DNA of 64,000 nt from Sycobia sp. Sy_11 (taxonomy: Eukaryota; Arthropoda; Insecta; Hymenoptera; Epichrysomallidae). Shown piece after piece: positions 25,334 to 38,866 of the stretch (the first letter of the stretch is position 1; each line of letters opens with the position of its first letter). The notes below the pieces were generated by a model, which ran no database searches, was not told the DNA's origin, and was given only the letters and a program-made list of their open reading frames with translations. The position numbers and the translations under genes were made by a program. The DNA lies in assembly GCA_018907035.1 (NCBI GenBank), contig JACCIC010000028.1, positions 570,001 through 634,000 of the forward strand. Direction: 5' to 3'.

Positions 25334-25452
25334 ACCGACAGCTCTCTTCTCCTGAATACTTGGCGCTCGTCTGGGAGATATAGTACACGACACACACGCA
25401 TACACGCACGCAACCCCACGTCGTCACGCATCACCCTGATTATATACATATA

Positions 25453-25453
<1 letters not shown>

Positions 25454-25512
<59 letters not shown>
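25454..25512. repeat. (AC)29 microsatellite
   Basis: Uninterrupted; a second, shorter AC tract lies at 25593-25616. Confidence 0.95.
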
Positions 25513-25515
<3 letters not shown>

Positions 25516-25728
25516 ACTACACCACGTGCTACTGATCCCATTCTATTTGCGTCACTTTCGGCCGCGTGTAGGCCTCTCTTCATATACATAAATACACACA
25601 CACACACACACACACAGGCATATATTTATATACAAGCAACGTATACAAATACACCCCTTCGCGAAACCGACGGTGGCGGCTGCGGAGCGGCATCAGTCGG
25701 CAAGCGTATAGAAACCCCGACGAGAGAC

Positions 25729-25731
25729 AGA

Positions 25732-25763
<32 letters not shown>
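25729..25763. repeat. (AG)n microsatellite
   Basis: AG run with one GGG interruption. Confidence 0.95.
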
Positions 25764-25766
<3 letters not shown>

Positions 25767-25885
25767 CGATAGGATCTCATATTTATTTTACGCGAGCGGC
25801 CTGCACGCCTAGCCTCCGCGCGCGCGCTCGCGTCTTATCCACCGCGCCATTCATTGGCAGAGAAAACGTGTACATACGCGCATAT

Positions 25886-25909
25886 GTATATATATATATA
25901 TATATATAT
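25886..25909. repeat. (TA)12 microsatellite
   Basis: Flanked on both sides by CATATG-like sequence. Confidence 0.9.
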
Positions 25910-28593
25910 GCATATAGTGTAGCGCACGAGAGGAGCCGTGCGAGCTTGAATCATTTAAGTCTTGCTGGCTATTATGTAGAGCGCGGTGCGGTGTGGTGCG
26001 CCACCGCTTGCGTGCAATACAAGTGTAAAAGGGGTATTTTTCAAAAGTATGTATATATGTATAGTTTAGCGTAACATCGAGTCGGTCGGATGCATGAGAA
26101 AACGTGCTGTATATACGTAATAACGTATAGAAATAAAGTTATTGAGATAGCAGATTGGCGCGGACTTTTTGCCCTTGTCGTTTCGTTTGATTTATGAAAT
26201 GTTTTGATCAGGGCGAGGATTGCGCCTTTAATCATACATGTGTTTTAACGTTGCTCTATTCATACAAGTCCAAATAATAGCGCCAATCAGCCATGAAGGT
26301 GTATGACGTGTTAATAAAAATGAAAAAAGAAAAAAAAAACGCGGATTCAAACGTTTACAATCGTGCAGCTTGTGTCTAGCGGGGAAAATTCGGGCCAGGA
26401 GTCCTTGCAGTTTTTTTTATCACTTCCAGTTATTATTAGATTCGCGTAAACTTGTAACTTCTGAAACGTTGCACAGCGTTTGTGGAAAATCTACCAATCG
26501 CGCCGTACATCGTTTCGCTTTAAGATTTTTAATTCAAAATTGAATAATGATGGGATGACAAATTTTACACCTTTCTCTCTAAATATATTTTCTTGTAAAG
26601 TGTTTTGTAAATAGTAACATTAAAGATTGCTTAATGAAATTATGATATACAAGTAAATGTTGAAGATCGATTCTGATAAATATATGAGATACTGGATTTA
26701 CGAGGGAAACATTGAATAATATTAGACGTCTATTTTTGAAGTGGACCTAATTCACATTTACCATAAATATTGCCCTCTGCGTGTTACGGCAAGGCACCGT
26801 GCGTCTACTTTAGGTTCGAAAGATTTTTTTCTTGTCATTTGAAGGAAATTAATTTCACCGTCAAATCACATTAACCATAAAATTGTCAAGATAAATTTTT
26901 CCAAAATATTTGAACCTATAATTTATCACTCTCTCCGTTGCAAGTGCGAGGGTGGAATGTTTTCTTTAAAAGAAAAAAAAAATTGATCTTCGATCGGAGC
27001 ACGACGAGAGTATTATTAAAATGAAATACAAGATCGCGATTTCATGATTGATCGAAAATTTCCTCGCGGATGGCCGTAATCGTTACGAAATAGATAATCG
27101 TATTGGGAAATTTTGAACCCGTCAGTGCCACCCTCACTATACCCATCGATATACCCTCTATGGACAATGCTTAATAATCTCAAAAAAAAAAAAACGATAC
27201 CACTAATATTATTCAATCTTTTCTCCACGTACCACCGATATACAGGTTTACGTTCGCGTTAGTTTATGCATTTTCACGCTCGTTTCGATAATTGTTGTCG
27301 GTATCGGCGCGCGTGCTTGCGTACATACCGGACAGTTCTGGACTTAGCTCAATCTATGCAGATCCAACTATTCTTAAGACTTACAATTTACGCACGTTTT
27401 TACGCACGACGATATTTGGCTCAGATTCGAACTGCGTGCGATTCTTCCACTGTCGGGGACTAATACGCAGCGTCCGAGAGGCAAAAAAGAGGGATTGGGC
27501 GGTTTCCTTCTTTGTCGGAGACGTGAGAACCGACCTGGTGCACCAATTCATCCCACGCACTATCTTGAAATTGGATTTTGTACGCACTTCTTATTATAGG
27601 TGATAATGTTTTTTTTATTATAGAAGATCGAATATTTATATATAATGTTAATAAAATATTTCAAATGACTTTTTTTGATTAGTAATTTAAAGGCTGTGAC
27701 CGTCGTGATCCATTAAGTCACGAGTGTCAGGTAAGAATTAATTTATACAGTGCACTTAATTTCGTTAATTAGAATAGTACTTTTTCTTTGAATTTTCATC
27801 TATCTCAAGTAATTGTTTACGGCAATAAATTCGAGTATTTTTTTCCTATTTATATAATTATAATTGTTGGCTAATTTTACAGGGCTTGTATTTCAAACCA
27901 CAAAGTTCTAAATCCTTGTGAAATTGTCCTCATACTACTTATCTTTGATTGAAGATAAACGCGGAAACGTTTAAGCCAAGCTTCCGCGGAAAGTTTAATT
28001 TCTGCTTAGCTAATCGCATTAATATAACGAATTAATTTATTTCCTCCAGTGCTTATTAATTATTATAGTTAGACGCTCGAGCATACAAAAAGATTGTATG
28101 TACGAAATTTATGCGCATAGTTTTGACACGTAAAACAATTATAGAGCACCTCATTATCACGATTATATTCTCGTTATATTGTTACGATTTTAAATAAAAA
28201 TACTTGTTTTAGAATGTCGACATTATTTTCTCACATCTCGCATAATCAATGAAATTATTGAATTAGTTGACGCAAAAATTTAGAATATAAATTTAAAGAA
28301 TTACGTGAAAAATAAAGATACAAGAATTAATTAAGGTAAAAGTAAAAATATGCATGCTCGCTTCAAAAAGAAAAAAGTACTTTAAAAAATTCTCATGGTT
28401 TTTTTCTCCGTGAAATCCCATTGGTTAGATCTTCTTTTTTTTTTTTAAGAAAATGTTTTAATCAAACCCCTAAATTTGGGATTTCAAAATTTCTTTTTCG
28501 TTCGACTGATATTAAGAGCAATGATGTACTACATCGGGGCTAGAACACGAAGAGATGGGATCGATTTTTGTTACAGGTGGAACCAGAAATAAG

Positions 28594-28594
28594 C

Positions 28595-28634
<40 letters not shown>

Positions 28635-28661
28635 ACTCTCTCTCTCTCTCTCCCTCCCTCC
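28594..28661. repeat. (CT)n microsatellite
   Basis: CT tract with ATCTTTCA interruption, one of few microsatellites in the AT-rich 26-29 kb block. Confidence 0.95.
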
Positions 28662-29386
28662 ACCCCTTCTCTCCATCGCCATTTCTCATTTTCAGCCAGC
28701 ACCGCATATGTAATATGAGTACATTCGTGAGCAAACTAGCAATGTTGCAGCATAGAATTAGTTTCGGTTAAATTTACATTTACTTGTTATTCCACCGAAA
28801 GACATATAACATGTACATACGATCGAGAAGCCGATGTAAGATGCAAATAACAGAAGCAAATCTTTAGTGGTTATTTGTTTATATTCAAAATAACAAATGA
28901 TAATGTTTTCTATTGGTAAAATGGCAAAGGAATCTATAAATAAAAGACTTTTCTTCATCGTCATTGGGTCGTAATATAGCCTTTTTAGACCACAAATATA
29001 ATTTTCATTATTTACTTCTTCACCTAAACATTCATATATAATTATCTGGGGATTTTCACATTAGACTCTAATATTATTGAGTTAATATTATTAATATCCA
29101 CTAATCTTAATTATTTAGTTACATGATCATGTTAATTAACTTTATTCTTACTGTTTTCTTAATAATTATTAGGTATAGTAATATACAATTAACCATAATA
29201 TTATAGTTAACTAAAATATGCATTAGTAACATCTAGCATTCAACTTCTGCATGCTTAATTTTCACCAATGTATAACTGTATGCTTCTGCGAAATAAGGTA
29301 GGGAAATTCTATACACACTATTAAGTAAATTTAAATATCCGTAACAAATTTATTCACTTCATTGTGAGTTGCTCTATATTTTTAAG

Positions 29387-29387
<1 letters not shown>

Positions 29388-29422
<35 letters not shown>
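29388..29422. repeat. (CA)17 microsatellite
   Basis: Uninterrupted. Confidence 0.95.
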
Positions 29423-29425
<3 letters not shown>

Positions 29426-29599
29426 GGAAGTTGGTCAAATGTACGTGATTAAAGTATTCCTTCATTTTCAAAGTATTTTGGTGAGAGCCCTCGAAGTTTA
29501 CAATATTTCAGGAATGTGTATACCTGAACGGAGATCAAACTATAAGCGAAGTCGAAAAATATAAAGCGAGTTTAACTTTTCGCGCAACTTCTCTTTCGC

Positions 29600-29601
<2 letters not shown>

Positions 29602-29655
<54 letters not shown>
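29602..29655. repeat. (TA)26 microsatellite
   Basis: First member of a five-tract (TA)n cluster at 29.6-30.4 kb. Confidence 0.95.
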
Positions 29656-29661
<6 letters not shown>

Positions 29662-29869
29662 GGGTCTGAGTGAGTAGATGGGTTTGTATATATACGAACG
29701 TATATAGGCTAATTTACATTATGCTTGGACAACGAAAATTTGCAATAAGAGCGGCGGCATGGTTCATCATACAGTCACAGTTGCAATTTATACGATTATT
29801 TGCCCCACCTTCGATTGCGCATAATGGACCGCGCCGCATGTATTATGATGTTGTGCACATCGACTCCCG

Positions 29870-29871
<2 letters not shown>

Positions 29872-29929
<58 letters not shown>
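29872..29929. repeat. (TA)29 microsatellite
   Basis: Uninterrupted; a shorter (TA)11 lies at 29993-30015. Confidence 0.95.
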
Positions 29930-29931
<2 letters not shown>

Positions 29932-30196
29932 AAATACATAGACGAAACGCCGAAATTTTACTGGCCGCGTAAGCCACCGCATCTCTGTGCTTATATATAT
30001 ATATATATATATATACAGTTAGTACGGTGAACAGGTGGACTGTGTCCATATATACGGTCAACGAATGCGACACGTGTATGCGTGTATACGTACCCATATA
30101 TATCGCTAGTATAGGGAACAGACACGAATTACGCGGCCTTTAGGATTTCCTAATTTTGCGCAGATGGAGGGGGGGTAATTGGGTATTCGTATTATG

Positions 30197-30199
<3 letters not shown>

Positions 30200-30243
<44 letters not shown>
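30200..30243. repeat. (TA)22 microsatellite
   Basis: Uninterrupted. Confidence 0.95.
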
Positions 30244-30247
<4 letters not shown>

Positions 30248-30354
30248 TGCATCGGGCATCGCGTGTGGCGCGTATAGAATGTCGAATCGCGACGATCGAA
30301 TCGCGCTGCGCTAATCAATCGAAGAATTCGCAGATAGTGCTGCACGGTGATTTG

Positions 30355-30363
30355 TATATATAT

Positions 30364-30405
<42 letters not shown>
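30355..30405. repeat. (TA)n microsatellite
   Basis: One G interruption near the start. Confidence 0.95.
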
Positions 30406-30407
<2 letters not shown>

Positions 30408-30419
30408 GCACGAATACAT

Positions 30420-31440
30420 AAACTTGAAATTCCTCGTAAAAATTCAGTTTAAGGTACATAGCGCCAACTGGAATTTGAAATTAATTTGTACGACTATGCC
30501 TGAAAGACTTAATTATAGAGTCTTTATTAATTTCATGTTCTTTCGAATGTTTCATCCAATTTTTCATCAAAATCTATACATAATAGTTGTAATTACATTT
30601 TTATCTCTTTCGTTACAATTAGTTATTACCTATGCATTAGATTTTGGAGACGGATTCGTCGACGAAAAAAATTAATGGAGATGATCATTTACAAATGCGC
30701 GTCTTTATAAGAAGAATTCCATTTCTTAGAAAAAGTGAAATTATTATTAATTTATCATTGCTAAAGGAATAAAGGTTTTGACGGAATTAAGTTCAAAATA
30801 GCATATTATTGATTATACTATTATATCTTAACTTGTTCCATTTTTTTTCAAAAAAATTTATGAATTATGTCGTGAAATGTAAAACTGTAAAACCATGTTA
30901 ATTATTAAATAAGCTAATGAAAAACGGAAATTAAAGAAAGGTGTTTCGTATCACTAGTATGTTATTTCTAATTAGCTGTACTTAACATGAAATATATTGA
31001 TTGTCATGAAAAGGATAAGGATCATAATAGACTTGTTTTTTTTTTATTATATGAACGTAGAATTTAATACATGAACGTAGAACGTAGGAGTAAGAAAGTA
31101 ACAAATGAGAATATGATTTAATTTTTCCATACTATGCCTAATCAATTATAATCTTTTATTAGCATGCACGCGCGATTGTCTTAAACAGTTTGGCAATAAA
31201 TAATTATTAAATATGAGATTGGATTTCTCTGTTATATTAATAAGGAAAAAACAGCCACCATCGTAAGGATTTTTTTCTTCTACAAGACCTCAACAAATCA
31301 TTACACAGATTGCCAGATTTTTCATCTAGTTCAACCGTACACCCACGTTTTAGAATATCTTATTGAAAAATTATTTACGTAAAAATTATTTAATCACCAT
31401 AGCATCCATAATCATATCCATCTGTAATTCATCTGTATCG
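30420..31440. other. Gene-free AT-rich stretch
   Basis: AT-rich DNA with one 20-bp-period duplication; the long plus-strand frame ending at 30675 is mostly translated (TA)n plus unremarkable AT-rich sequence. Confidence 0.6.
31051..31087. repeat. Short tandem duplication, 20-bp period
   Basis: ATGAACGTAGAA occurs at 31051 and again at 31071, followed by a partial third AACGTAG. Confidence 0.7.
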
Positions 31441-31999
31441 TATCCTCTTCTGTATATGTATATATATATGCATCGATAAGTAATGCATCTCCATTCTTGA
31501 ATCTGTCACTAAAAATATGTAAGCCCGCACGACTCGATCCCGAGCATGGTGGGTTAAAAAATAACGTATTTATTAAGTGAAGACCTTGAGCGAGATACCC
31601 CGGGAGCAAAATAAAGGAAGATAGAGAGAGAGAAAAAAAAACAGGAGAAAAGAAAAAAAAGAGAGAGAAAAAAAGATGGCTTCCTGGGCAATGTAATCCA
31701 TCCTCGAAGTATACGCAAGCACGCACACATACGCGCGTGCGCAAGACGTGGCGACGAGCACCGCGTCGGGGGCAACCCTTAAAAATCCCGTCCTCTTATG
31801 AGAGTCAAGAGCGCGCGGCATTTGGTCTTCCCCTCCGTCTCCTCCCCCCCACTCCCCCCGCGTCTTTCTCGCAGCCCTGCTCTTTCTTTCAGGCTCGATT
31901 TATCGAGCCTTCCAGCGTATTTCCGCCCACGATGTCCGGCAACCCTGGGCTCCCAGGCACTGTATATTTATATGTACGTCCGGCTTTTGGTCAGTTCGC

Positions 32000-32100
<101 letters not shown>

Positions 32101-32221
32101 ACATAAGACACAGGCTCTCGCGCAAATCTATTCTTATTCGTCGCGAGCGGCACGAGGCTAATGCGCGATGACCGACGAGCAAGCGCGCGCGCTGTGTTTT
32201 TGTTGTTTGCCGCCGACAGCA

Positions 32222-32224
<3 letters not shown>

Positions 32225-32271
<47 letters not shown>
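32225..32271. repeat. (TA)23 microsatellite
   Basis: Uninterrupted. Confidence 0.95.
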
Positions 32272-32274
<3 letters not shown>

Positions 32275-32349
32275 TCAGCAGTACTACTTGGATACTACTT
32301 AAGCCTCGGTGGTCTCGATTTAAGTAGCGTATAATGTAGCGGCGCACTA

Positions 32350-32351
<2 letters not shown>

Positions 32352-32399
<48 letters not shown>
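32352..32399. repeat. (TA)23 microsatellite
   Basis: Uninterrupted. Confidence 0.95.
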
Positions 32400-32400
<1 letters not shown>

Positions 32401-32545
32401 CGTCAGGAGGGCGTATCAGCCATAGGCAGAGCAGTGCGGCGTTTATATTATATCCTACGTAAATGGGATGCTTAGCGAACCGTGCGCGACGATGGAGGTG
32501 CGGAGGTATGGAGGTATGGGAACCGAACCGGGAGCTACGAGCGAA

Positions 32546-32547
<2 letters not shown>

Positions 32548-32583
<36 letters not shown>

Positions 32584-32610
32584 TAGAGAGATTGAGAGAG
32601 GTAGAGCGAG
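32548..32610. repeat. (AG)n microsatellite
   Basis: (AG)16 with an imperfect GA-rich tail. Confidence 0.95.
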
Positions 32611-32724
32611 AGAAGGAGAGGGGGTCCGTGCAGTCGGTCTAGAGCAGGACGCGCAGCTGCGACCGGTGTCGGCTTACTTGAAATCTTGAAGCACCGCGTT
32701 GCGAACAGCCACGATATTTACGCC

Positions 32725-32731
<7 letters not shown>

Positions 32732-32779
<48 letters not shown>
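32732..32779. repeat. (TA)24 microsatellite
   Basis: Uninterrupted. Confidence 0.95.
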
Positions 32780-32780
<1 letters not shown>

Positions 32781-34080
32781 GATGCGTCATCTGGGAGGGC
32801 TCGAAGGAGTCAAAGACTGAGGCCTAAAAGTACACATCGTATTTTATATATCCGTGAAACGGAGGATTTTACAACGGGGATTTTTTAAATCCTCGATATA
32901 TGCTTCCACCTGGACGCGAATAATTGGTGCCCCGCCAATATAAGAACGGCGCGAGGCCCGTTTAATTAACAAGGATGATATTTACTTATAAATATAAAGG
33001 AAATGTTTAATTCTGCGACAGTGGAATAAAAAGAGTGACGGGTTAAAGAAAAAGTATTAATGTCATTAATCATAGTTACACGTGCCAATACATTTAGAAG
33101 AATACGCTAAATTTTTAAATAAATATCAAGCGATGCATAAACCATAAGGTACAACATTATACGCTTATGGTATGAAATTTCGGGTTTAAGCATGAATTTT
33201 AGACGTACTTCTCATCAATTGGTTTTCGAATAGCAAACCGTTTACCGATTTTTCACTCAATGCATCGTCTATGCCTTGGCATTGTCCATCATTCGTCAGG
33301 AAAAGATTTGCTCGAAGGCAGGACCAAATTACACGTAGCTTTATCATTTGCAAAATATCCCTTGTCATTTTCAATAATTTAACATATGTAACTATATATT
33401 ATCCTATAAACTTATACTACCGGTCCAAGTACACTCGCACGCGCGGAAGCACTCCGGGAACCTAAAATAATCTACGAGATCTCAGCTCCTTCTTATTGAC
33501 AGAATCGCAATGTTCACGTTTCCTCGACAACTTTCAGGATCAATTTTGTAAACGTCGAAGCCGACCCTGTAGCAGGCCGATCTCAATTCTTCTAATTTAT
33601 GGCGATGACGGGGGCAGGTATGCCCGGTACCGAAAAAAGAAATAAATTACATTCTGAATTGCCTTTGTTTTCTGAAACTTAAGCATCATTATTGTATATG
33701 ATAATCTCTAAAACATACAGACATATACGACAAATAATACGGGAATATTACAAGTTCTTACTAAACTCTCATTCACAGCAATACTGAAAAATCCTTGCTA
33801 ATAATCCTCACTGTGAATTTTTACCGCTACCTATGCTCTGAGCGATTCATAATACATTGTCCACCATCACCGTCCGCATCTTTTTTTTTTTTTTTTTTTT
33901 TGAATACAAAAATTAAAAACTCGATCCTCCGAACGCATATATTATTTACGTGATTACGTTGCATGATAAAAACCTCAGAGGAAATGTACGAGTAATTACG
34001 CGCATTCGTAAAAAATTCGAACTCTTTTCTGGTAATACGTTAAAAGAGGGTCATGGGCTGGAGAGTAGTATCTGCATTGT
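32780..34080. other. Gene-free stretch
   Basis: AT-rich unique DNA with one T21 run; nothing else recognised. Confidence 0.6.
33881..33901. repeat. T21 homopolymer
   Basis: Could be the minus-strand poly(A) tail of an old retroposed sequence, but no body is recognised beside it. Confidence 0.85.
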
Positions 34081-34082
34081 TC

Positions 34083-34086
34083 TATA

Positions 34087-34144
<58 letters not shown>
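34083..34144. repeat. (TA)n microsatellite
   Basis: About 60 bp with one G near the start. Confidence 0.95.
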
Positions 34145-34148
<4 letters not shown>

Positions 34149-34332
34149 GGCTGGGTGTATGTGTGAACAAATTGGCTTACCCTACGTAGCGAGCGAAGGG
34201 CACTTTTCGACCCGTAAACTACTTCTGTATTTTTATATATACATAATATACACACAAACAAGCAGAGCACATTATAGCGGCGCAACTCAATCACGGTGTC
34301 TTGCCTGTCGAAGAACACCCTCTGATTATCGG

Positions 34333-34334
<2 letters not shown>

Positions 34335-34371
<37 letters not shown>

Positions 34372-34398
34372 CGCGCCCGCGTGTGTGTGTGTGTGTAT
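34335..34398. repeat. (TA)18 then (GT)n
   Basis: (TA)18 to 34370, a GC-rich spacer of ten bases, then (GT)9 to 34398. Confidence 0.9.
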
Positions 34399-34985
34399 GC
34401 ATCGCCTCTTGAAACCGAGAGGGCGTGCAAGCCTCCTTTCGGCGGAATCACCAACGGGAGAGTCGAAAATTCCACGGGCCCAGTTTATATTTTTCATCGG
34501 GCAGCGGACCGATGCTTTGAAAATTCATTTTAAATTATAGACTTGGAGAGCCTCCCTCCCCTCCTCCCTTTCTCTTCATCACTCTCACTCACTCTCTCTC
34601 TCTCTCTCCCTCCCTCCCCCTCCCTCTCTCTTCCATTCTCTCTTTCTTCTCCGAGAACTGTTAAAGCAGTCGACTAATGACCCGGACCGGCTCTTTTCTT
34701 TTAGCGAGCCTCGGCCGCGGCTGCGGAGGCCATCACGGATGCCGCGTACGGGCGGCGGGACAGCGTCGCGCATGCACGCCAGAGGAGAAGCAGAGGGCCC
34801 GAGGAGTATTATACGTTGGAGGGGCCATCCGCGTGTCGTATCCGAGGCCCCCGAAAACGAGCCGGCGAAAGGCGCGCATGTGTATTACGCGTTCGGCGCC
34901 GGGGTCGATCTTCCCTCCACCCCCCCCTCATCCCCGCCGCCCAATAATAACTGGATCTCCTCGAGTTCGGAGAGCGCGTGTATTA

Positions 34986-34992
34986 TTTTCCT

Positions 34993-35050
<58 letters not shown>

Positions 35051-35057
35051 AGGAAAA
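34986..35057. repeat. 72-bp perfect inverted repeat around a (TA)n core
   Basis: The (TA)n core is flanked by TTTTCCTCAA (34986-34995) on the left and its exact reverse complement TTGAGGAAAA (35048-35057) on the right. The whole 72 bp is therefore one perfect palindrome with ten non-repeat bases in each arm. Confidence 0.85.
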
Positions 35058-35239
35058 ATCCAGTGAGTCGGCGGCCGGCGTGATACTTCAAAAAATGCGG
35101 CGGCGCGGCGCCGAAGTAAGATAATGCGAAGCTCCCGTCGCGCGCCTCGGCGGCGCGGCGCAGCGCGGCGTGAGGCGAAGACGAGCGCGCACGCGAGCGG
35201 TCAAAGGAGACCTGCTGCGCGACCGTGAGACCGTAATAT

Positions 35240-35290
<51 letters not shown>
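35240..35290. repeat. (TA)n microsatellite
   Basis: One C interruption near the start. Confidence 0.95.
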
Positions 35291-35292
<2 letters not shown>

Positions 35293-35842
35293 TGTTGTGT
35301 AACGTTAATTGTAAACATGTTTCAACAGCGAAATATTAATATAGCATAGCTATTATATGTATAGCAGAGTTGCACGGCTTATTGAAAACCAGTTTACCGT
35401 GCCCATAGACATGTACAATATACACCAAATGCCGTCTCGAATTTTTAGTTACGATCTGTGCGTCGTAATATAATGGCGATACGTATCGACTCATGCCCGT
35501 AAACGTCTGTGGCAAAACTCCTAGTCTATTCGAATAAATTGCTCGTTAGCATCTTTCGATCGCGAATGAACTATACGAAATAAAAATATCATTTTATACA
35601 TTTTTACATGTGATGAGCAAGATAAAATGTTGCCATTTCGAATAATTATATATATATGCTTTTCACCCTCTATTCTTTGTACAAAAGAAAGATAGAAAAG
35701 AAAGATTGCCCGCTCGCATTATATTCGGTCGGAAAGAACACTTGGACTAGTAGCCAAGCTTCCGTAACGTTTGACCGCGCGTAGGGGAGTAAAAAATTCA
35801 TTTTCAAGCAGAAGATTTAAGGAGAGAGTCACGGATGAACGG

Positions 35843-35846
<4 letters not shown>

Positions 35847-35874
<28 letters not shown>
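35847..35874. repeat. (CT)14 microsatellite
   Basis: Uninterrupted. Confidence 0.95.
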
Positions 35875-37030
35875 TTACGAAGGATTCAAAGTCCTCTGCA
35901 ACGCGCGCATTAAGAAAAGATGAGCGGAAAGAATAATGTATTCCGATGTAAAAGGCTTAAGATTACGCGACCGACCGAGTTTAAAAGAAATATACGTGAA
36001 AAATAAATGTTTCGCGCATTCTCGTTTTCTTTTCCCTTTCAATTTCAAAATTTTCCAGATATAATGCTGGTTTTGATTATGTGTAGTAACATTTGAAAAA
36101 ATATATTCGCCTCCTATCATATCTTCATGAATGTATTGTAATTTTAACGAGAAAATCTGAGTAATACAACTGAAATAACATTAAACGTTTGAACAATTAT
36201 TTTGTACGTATAATATATAATATAATAAGTTTATCTATAAATAAATTCCATTTTTCGTGATTCCTAAAAAAAAAATTAAAAAAAGGTTTTCTTTCGTATA
36301 GATGAAGTTTTCTCATTCAAGGAAGGAATAATAAAGGGGAAAAGGACGTAATATTGTCAAAATAAATTCAAATAGGACAAAATATATTAGACACGTCCCG
36401 ATCGGTTTAGTGAATATTAAACAATTCATTAATAAAGAATATCGGATTTTATTTTAGGAAAGTATATAAATTCATTGAATATGCGAATTCCTATTAAAAA
36501 GAGTCTGACATAGTTTGTTTGAATTTCATACTCATAAATATTTACATGATTAATCAACTATTTTTGTTTATAAATTTTATTCTATATATAATACATCAAA
36601 AGTATAATATATAAATTATTTATCTATAAATATTTAATTTTTTCACATATATTTTAATACACAGTTCTGTAGACAATATAATTTATAAATTAAAACAAAA
36701 AAAAAAAAAAATAGAAAATTTCGTCAAGTCTAATGACATTTGAAGGAATTTAAAACGAAATCGAAATAAATGGTCTCGAACCAGAAGCGGGGGCGCAGAA
36801 GGTTACAATTCATTAGCGCCGCTGAAAGATCATCGGATCGAAAAGTATCATTTGTTACGAGCTCAAAATTCCTTCTGTTGCCCTCGTTTTGACTATCGGG
36901 ACGCGGGAGTACATCATCGATATGTATGTGTGTGCACATATGTATACATACACTGACACGCACAAACAGGCACACATACAATAAAGAAAAAGAGACAAAA
37001 GAATGCCTGTACGCTAGAGAAAGAGGCACA

Positions 37031-37043
37031 GGGGGGGGGGGGG
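37031..37043. repeat. G13 homopolymer
   Basis: Thirteen consecutive G. Confidence 0.9.
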
Positions 37044-37407
37044 CACTGGGAGCGAGAAAACCGTTCGAGATCTATAAGGCCCTCGCGTAACCATAACGCA
37101 CTCCAAAAGAAGTTTGGACTATCATGCCTATATATCGACTCCACTCCCGGCGCCAACGGCGGCATCGACTATCGTGGTCGGGTGGCATGGCGGTGGCGGT
37201 AGGGGCGGGGAGGGGGGCTCCTCTCCACACAACGGCGCTCTCCATAATGACTTTAAGGTTATTCACGCCTCATCGTTGCCGGGGTCGGCCGAGATCTCTC
37301 TCCGTCCTTTTCCGCCTCGTTCCACTACTTCTACGTGATATCCGCGCGCGCGCGGCGCGGGCACATCAGCAGCCGAAACGACGTGTTGAATCTTTCTTCG
37401 CTTAGCT

Positions 37408-37409
<2 letters not shown>

Positions 37410-37470
<61 letters not shown>
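37410..37470. repeat. (TA)30 microsatellite
   Basis: Among the longest uninterrupted TA tracts in the window. Confidence 0.95.
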
Positions 37471-37472
<2 letters not shown>

Positions 37473-37686
37473 GAACGGCCACTGTGCAGAGATTCTTCTT
37501 CAATGGGTCTTTTCTCTATACATATACGTATATAATTATATACATATACGTATGGTACGCTCGATTTTTCGCCCTCCCACCCATACGCACACTCCCTCTC
37601 CACCACTGGTTCTCTGTCCCCTTTCTTCCCCTGTTTTACTTTCTTCCTCGTGTCTCACATCCGGCGCATCTGTGCATTTGCCGTAC

Positions 37687-37690
<4 letters not shown>

Positions 37691-37742
<52 letters not shown>

Positions 37743-37744
37743 CT
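37691..37744. repeat. (CT)25 microsatellite
   Basis: Uninterrupted up to a final CG. Confidence 0.95.
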
Positions 37745-37869
37745 TCCTTCTTTTTTTCACAGCACACCAAGCCTCACGTCCCGTCGACTTTCCTATACAC
37801 AATTGCCTCAATTTTAGCATTACTTCCTTTTACGCTCGTTTTACGCTCGCAATTACTTATAGCGGTATA

Positions 37870-38620
37870 GTTTTATATACTGCCTTAAATAATTTATATT
37901 CAATAAGCTTTGGAAGAACAAAATGGCAGTTTCAATGACATAGTTTATTATAGAATTACTTATGTCAGTTTTTTATATTTATTAACTTAAGTATTAAAAA
38001 ATTATTTTGAACTTAGTTTTGCTCACTTTATTTGTTCAAATGATTTTCTCCTACTTCTAGAAATTTAATAATTTATGAAATCTACCAAAAAATTTTCAAT
38101 AATTAAAGTTATTTTTCTTTTTATATCTGATCTCATTTATTCGGCGTCAGTTGTTAATTTTAATAAATTCAGAAATGAAAGTAAGGAGTTTCCATAAATT
38201 GTTAAGCCTAATCTCGTTTCAAGATTTAATACTCTAATATTATTTTCATTAAAGTTACAATCAGTTCACTATTAAAAATCATTGAAATTTGTATTGTTTA
38301 AACAAATATTCATCGTTTACGAACTGCACATCGAAGCGAAAATGAATAAAAAAAAAATATCGACTTTTACCGATGAATTAACTTTCACTAACCTCAGCTA
38401 ACTTTGAGTACAAAAGTCGTTGAATCAGATTCGGTTTAGAAATTCTAGCCTATATAAGTAAAGAAATCAAAGAATTGTGGAAAAAAATTACGAATGTCTT
38501 TTCAAATATTTTGTAGTTTTTTCTTTTGTTTTTTTTCCCCCTTTTCAATACAAAATATCAATGAAATTGATCCCATCGACGACGAAAAACGGAATTTCTC
38601 TTGTCCTATCTTCTTCCGGT
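37870..38620. other. Gene-free AT-rich stretch
   Basis: Nothing recognised. Confidence 0.6.
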
Positions 38621-38822
38621 CTTAGCTTCTCGTGCAGCTCCTTTCGCCGTGTCGAATTCAGCCTGCTGGCGAAGTAATAATAGCGAACGCGATTGCCAGG
38701 GACGGGGCGGGCGCGGGAGGTTGGCGAAGAGGCCAACGGTTCCGGCGAAAACGCCCTCACTACATTACGAAAAGACCTACATAAAACGCACAATCAGGAG
38801 TCCCCCTCCCCAATCCCATCCG

Positions 38823-38825
<3 letters not shown>

Positions 38826-38865
<40 letters not shown>
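38826..38865. repeat. (TA)20 microsatellite
   Basis: Uninterrupted. Confidence 0.95.

Positions 38866-38866
<1 letters not shown>

Larger units (their letters stand above)
26130..29590. other. Gene-free AT-rich block
   Basis: Few microsatellites. A GC-balanced part at 27240-27600 carries overlapping frames of 65-103 codons on both strands, none recognisable. Small perfect palindromes ACATGATCATGT and GTTAATTAAC overlap at 29121-29140. Confidence 0.55.
35291..37400. other. Gene-free AT-rich stretch passing into GC-rich DNA
   Basis: AT-rich to about 36730, then GC-richer with a G13 run and a G-rich patch at 37190-37217 that has three G-runs of at least four, one short of a canonical quadruplex. 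No gene recognised. Confidence 0.55.

Noticed and set aside
26785..26815. miR-124-like AAGGCAC phrase
   Set aside because: The seed context and hairpin do not match; similarity is limited to a few bases.
36541..36560. TGATTAAT Hox/Exd site
   Set aside because: In AT-rich DNA this octamer is expected several times per window; the copies near 8985, 36541 and 63008 carry no extra support.
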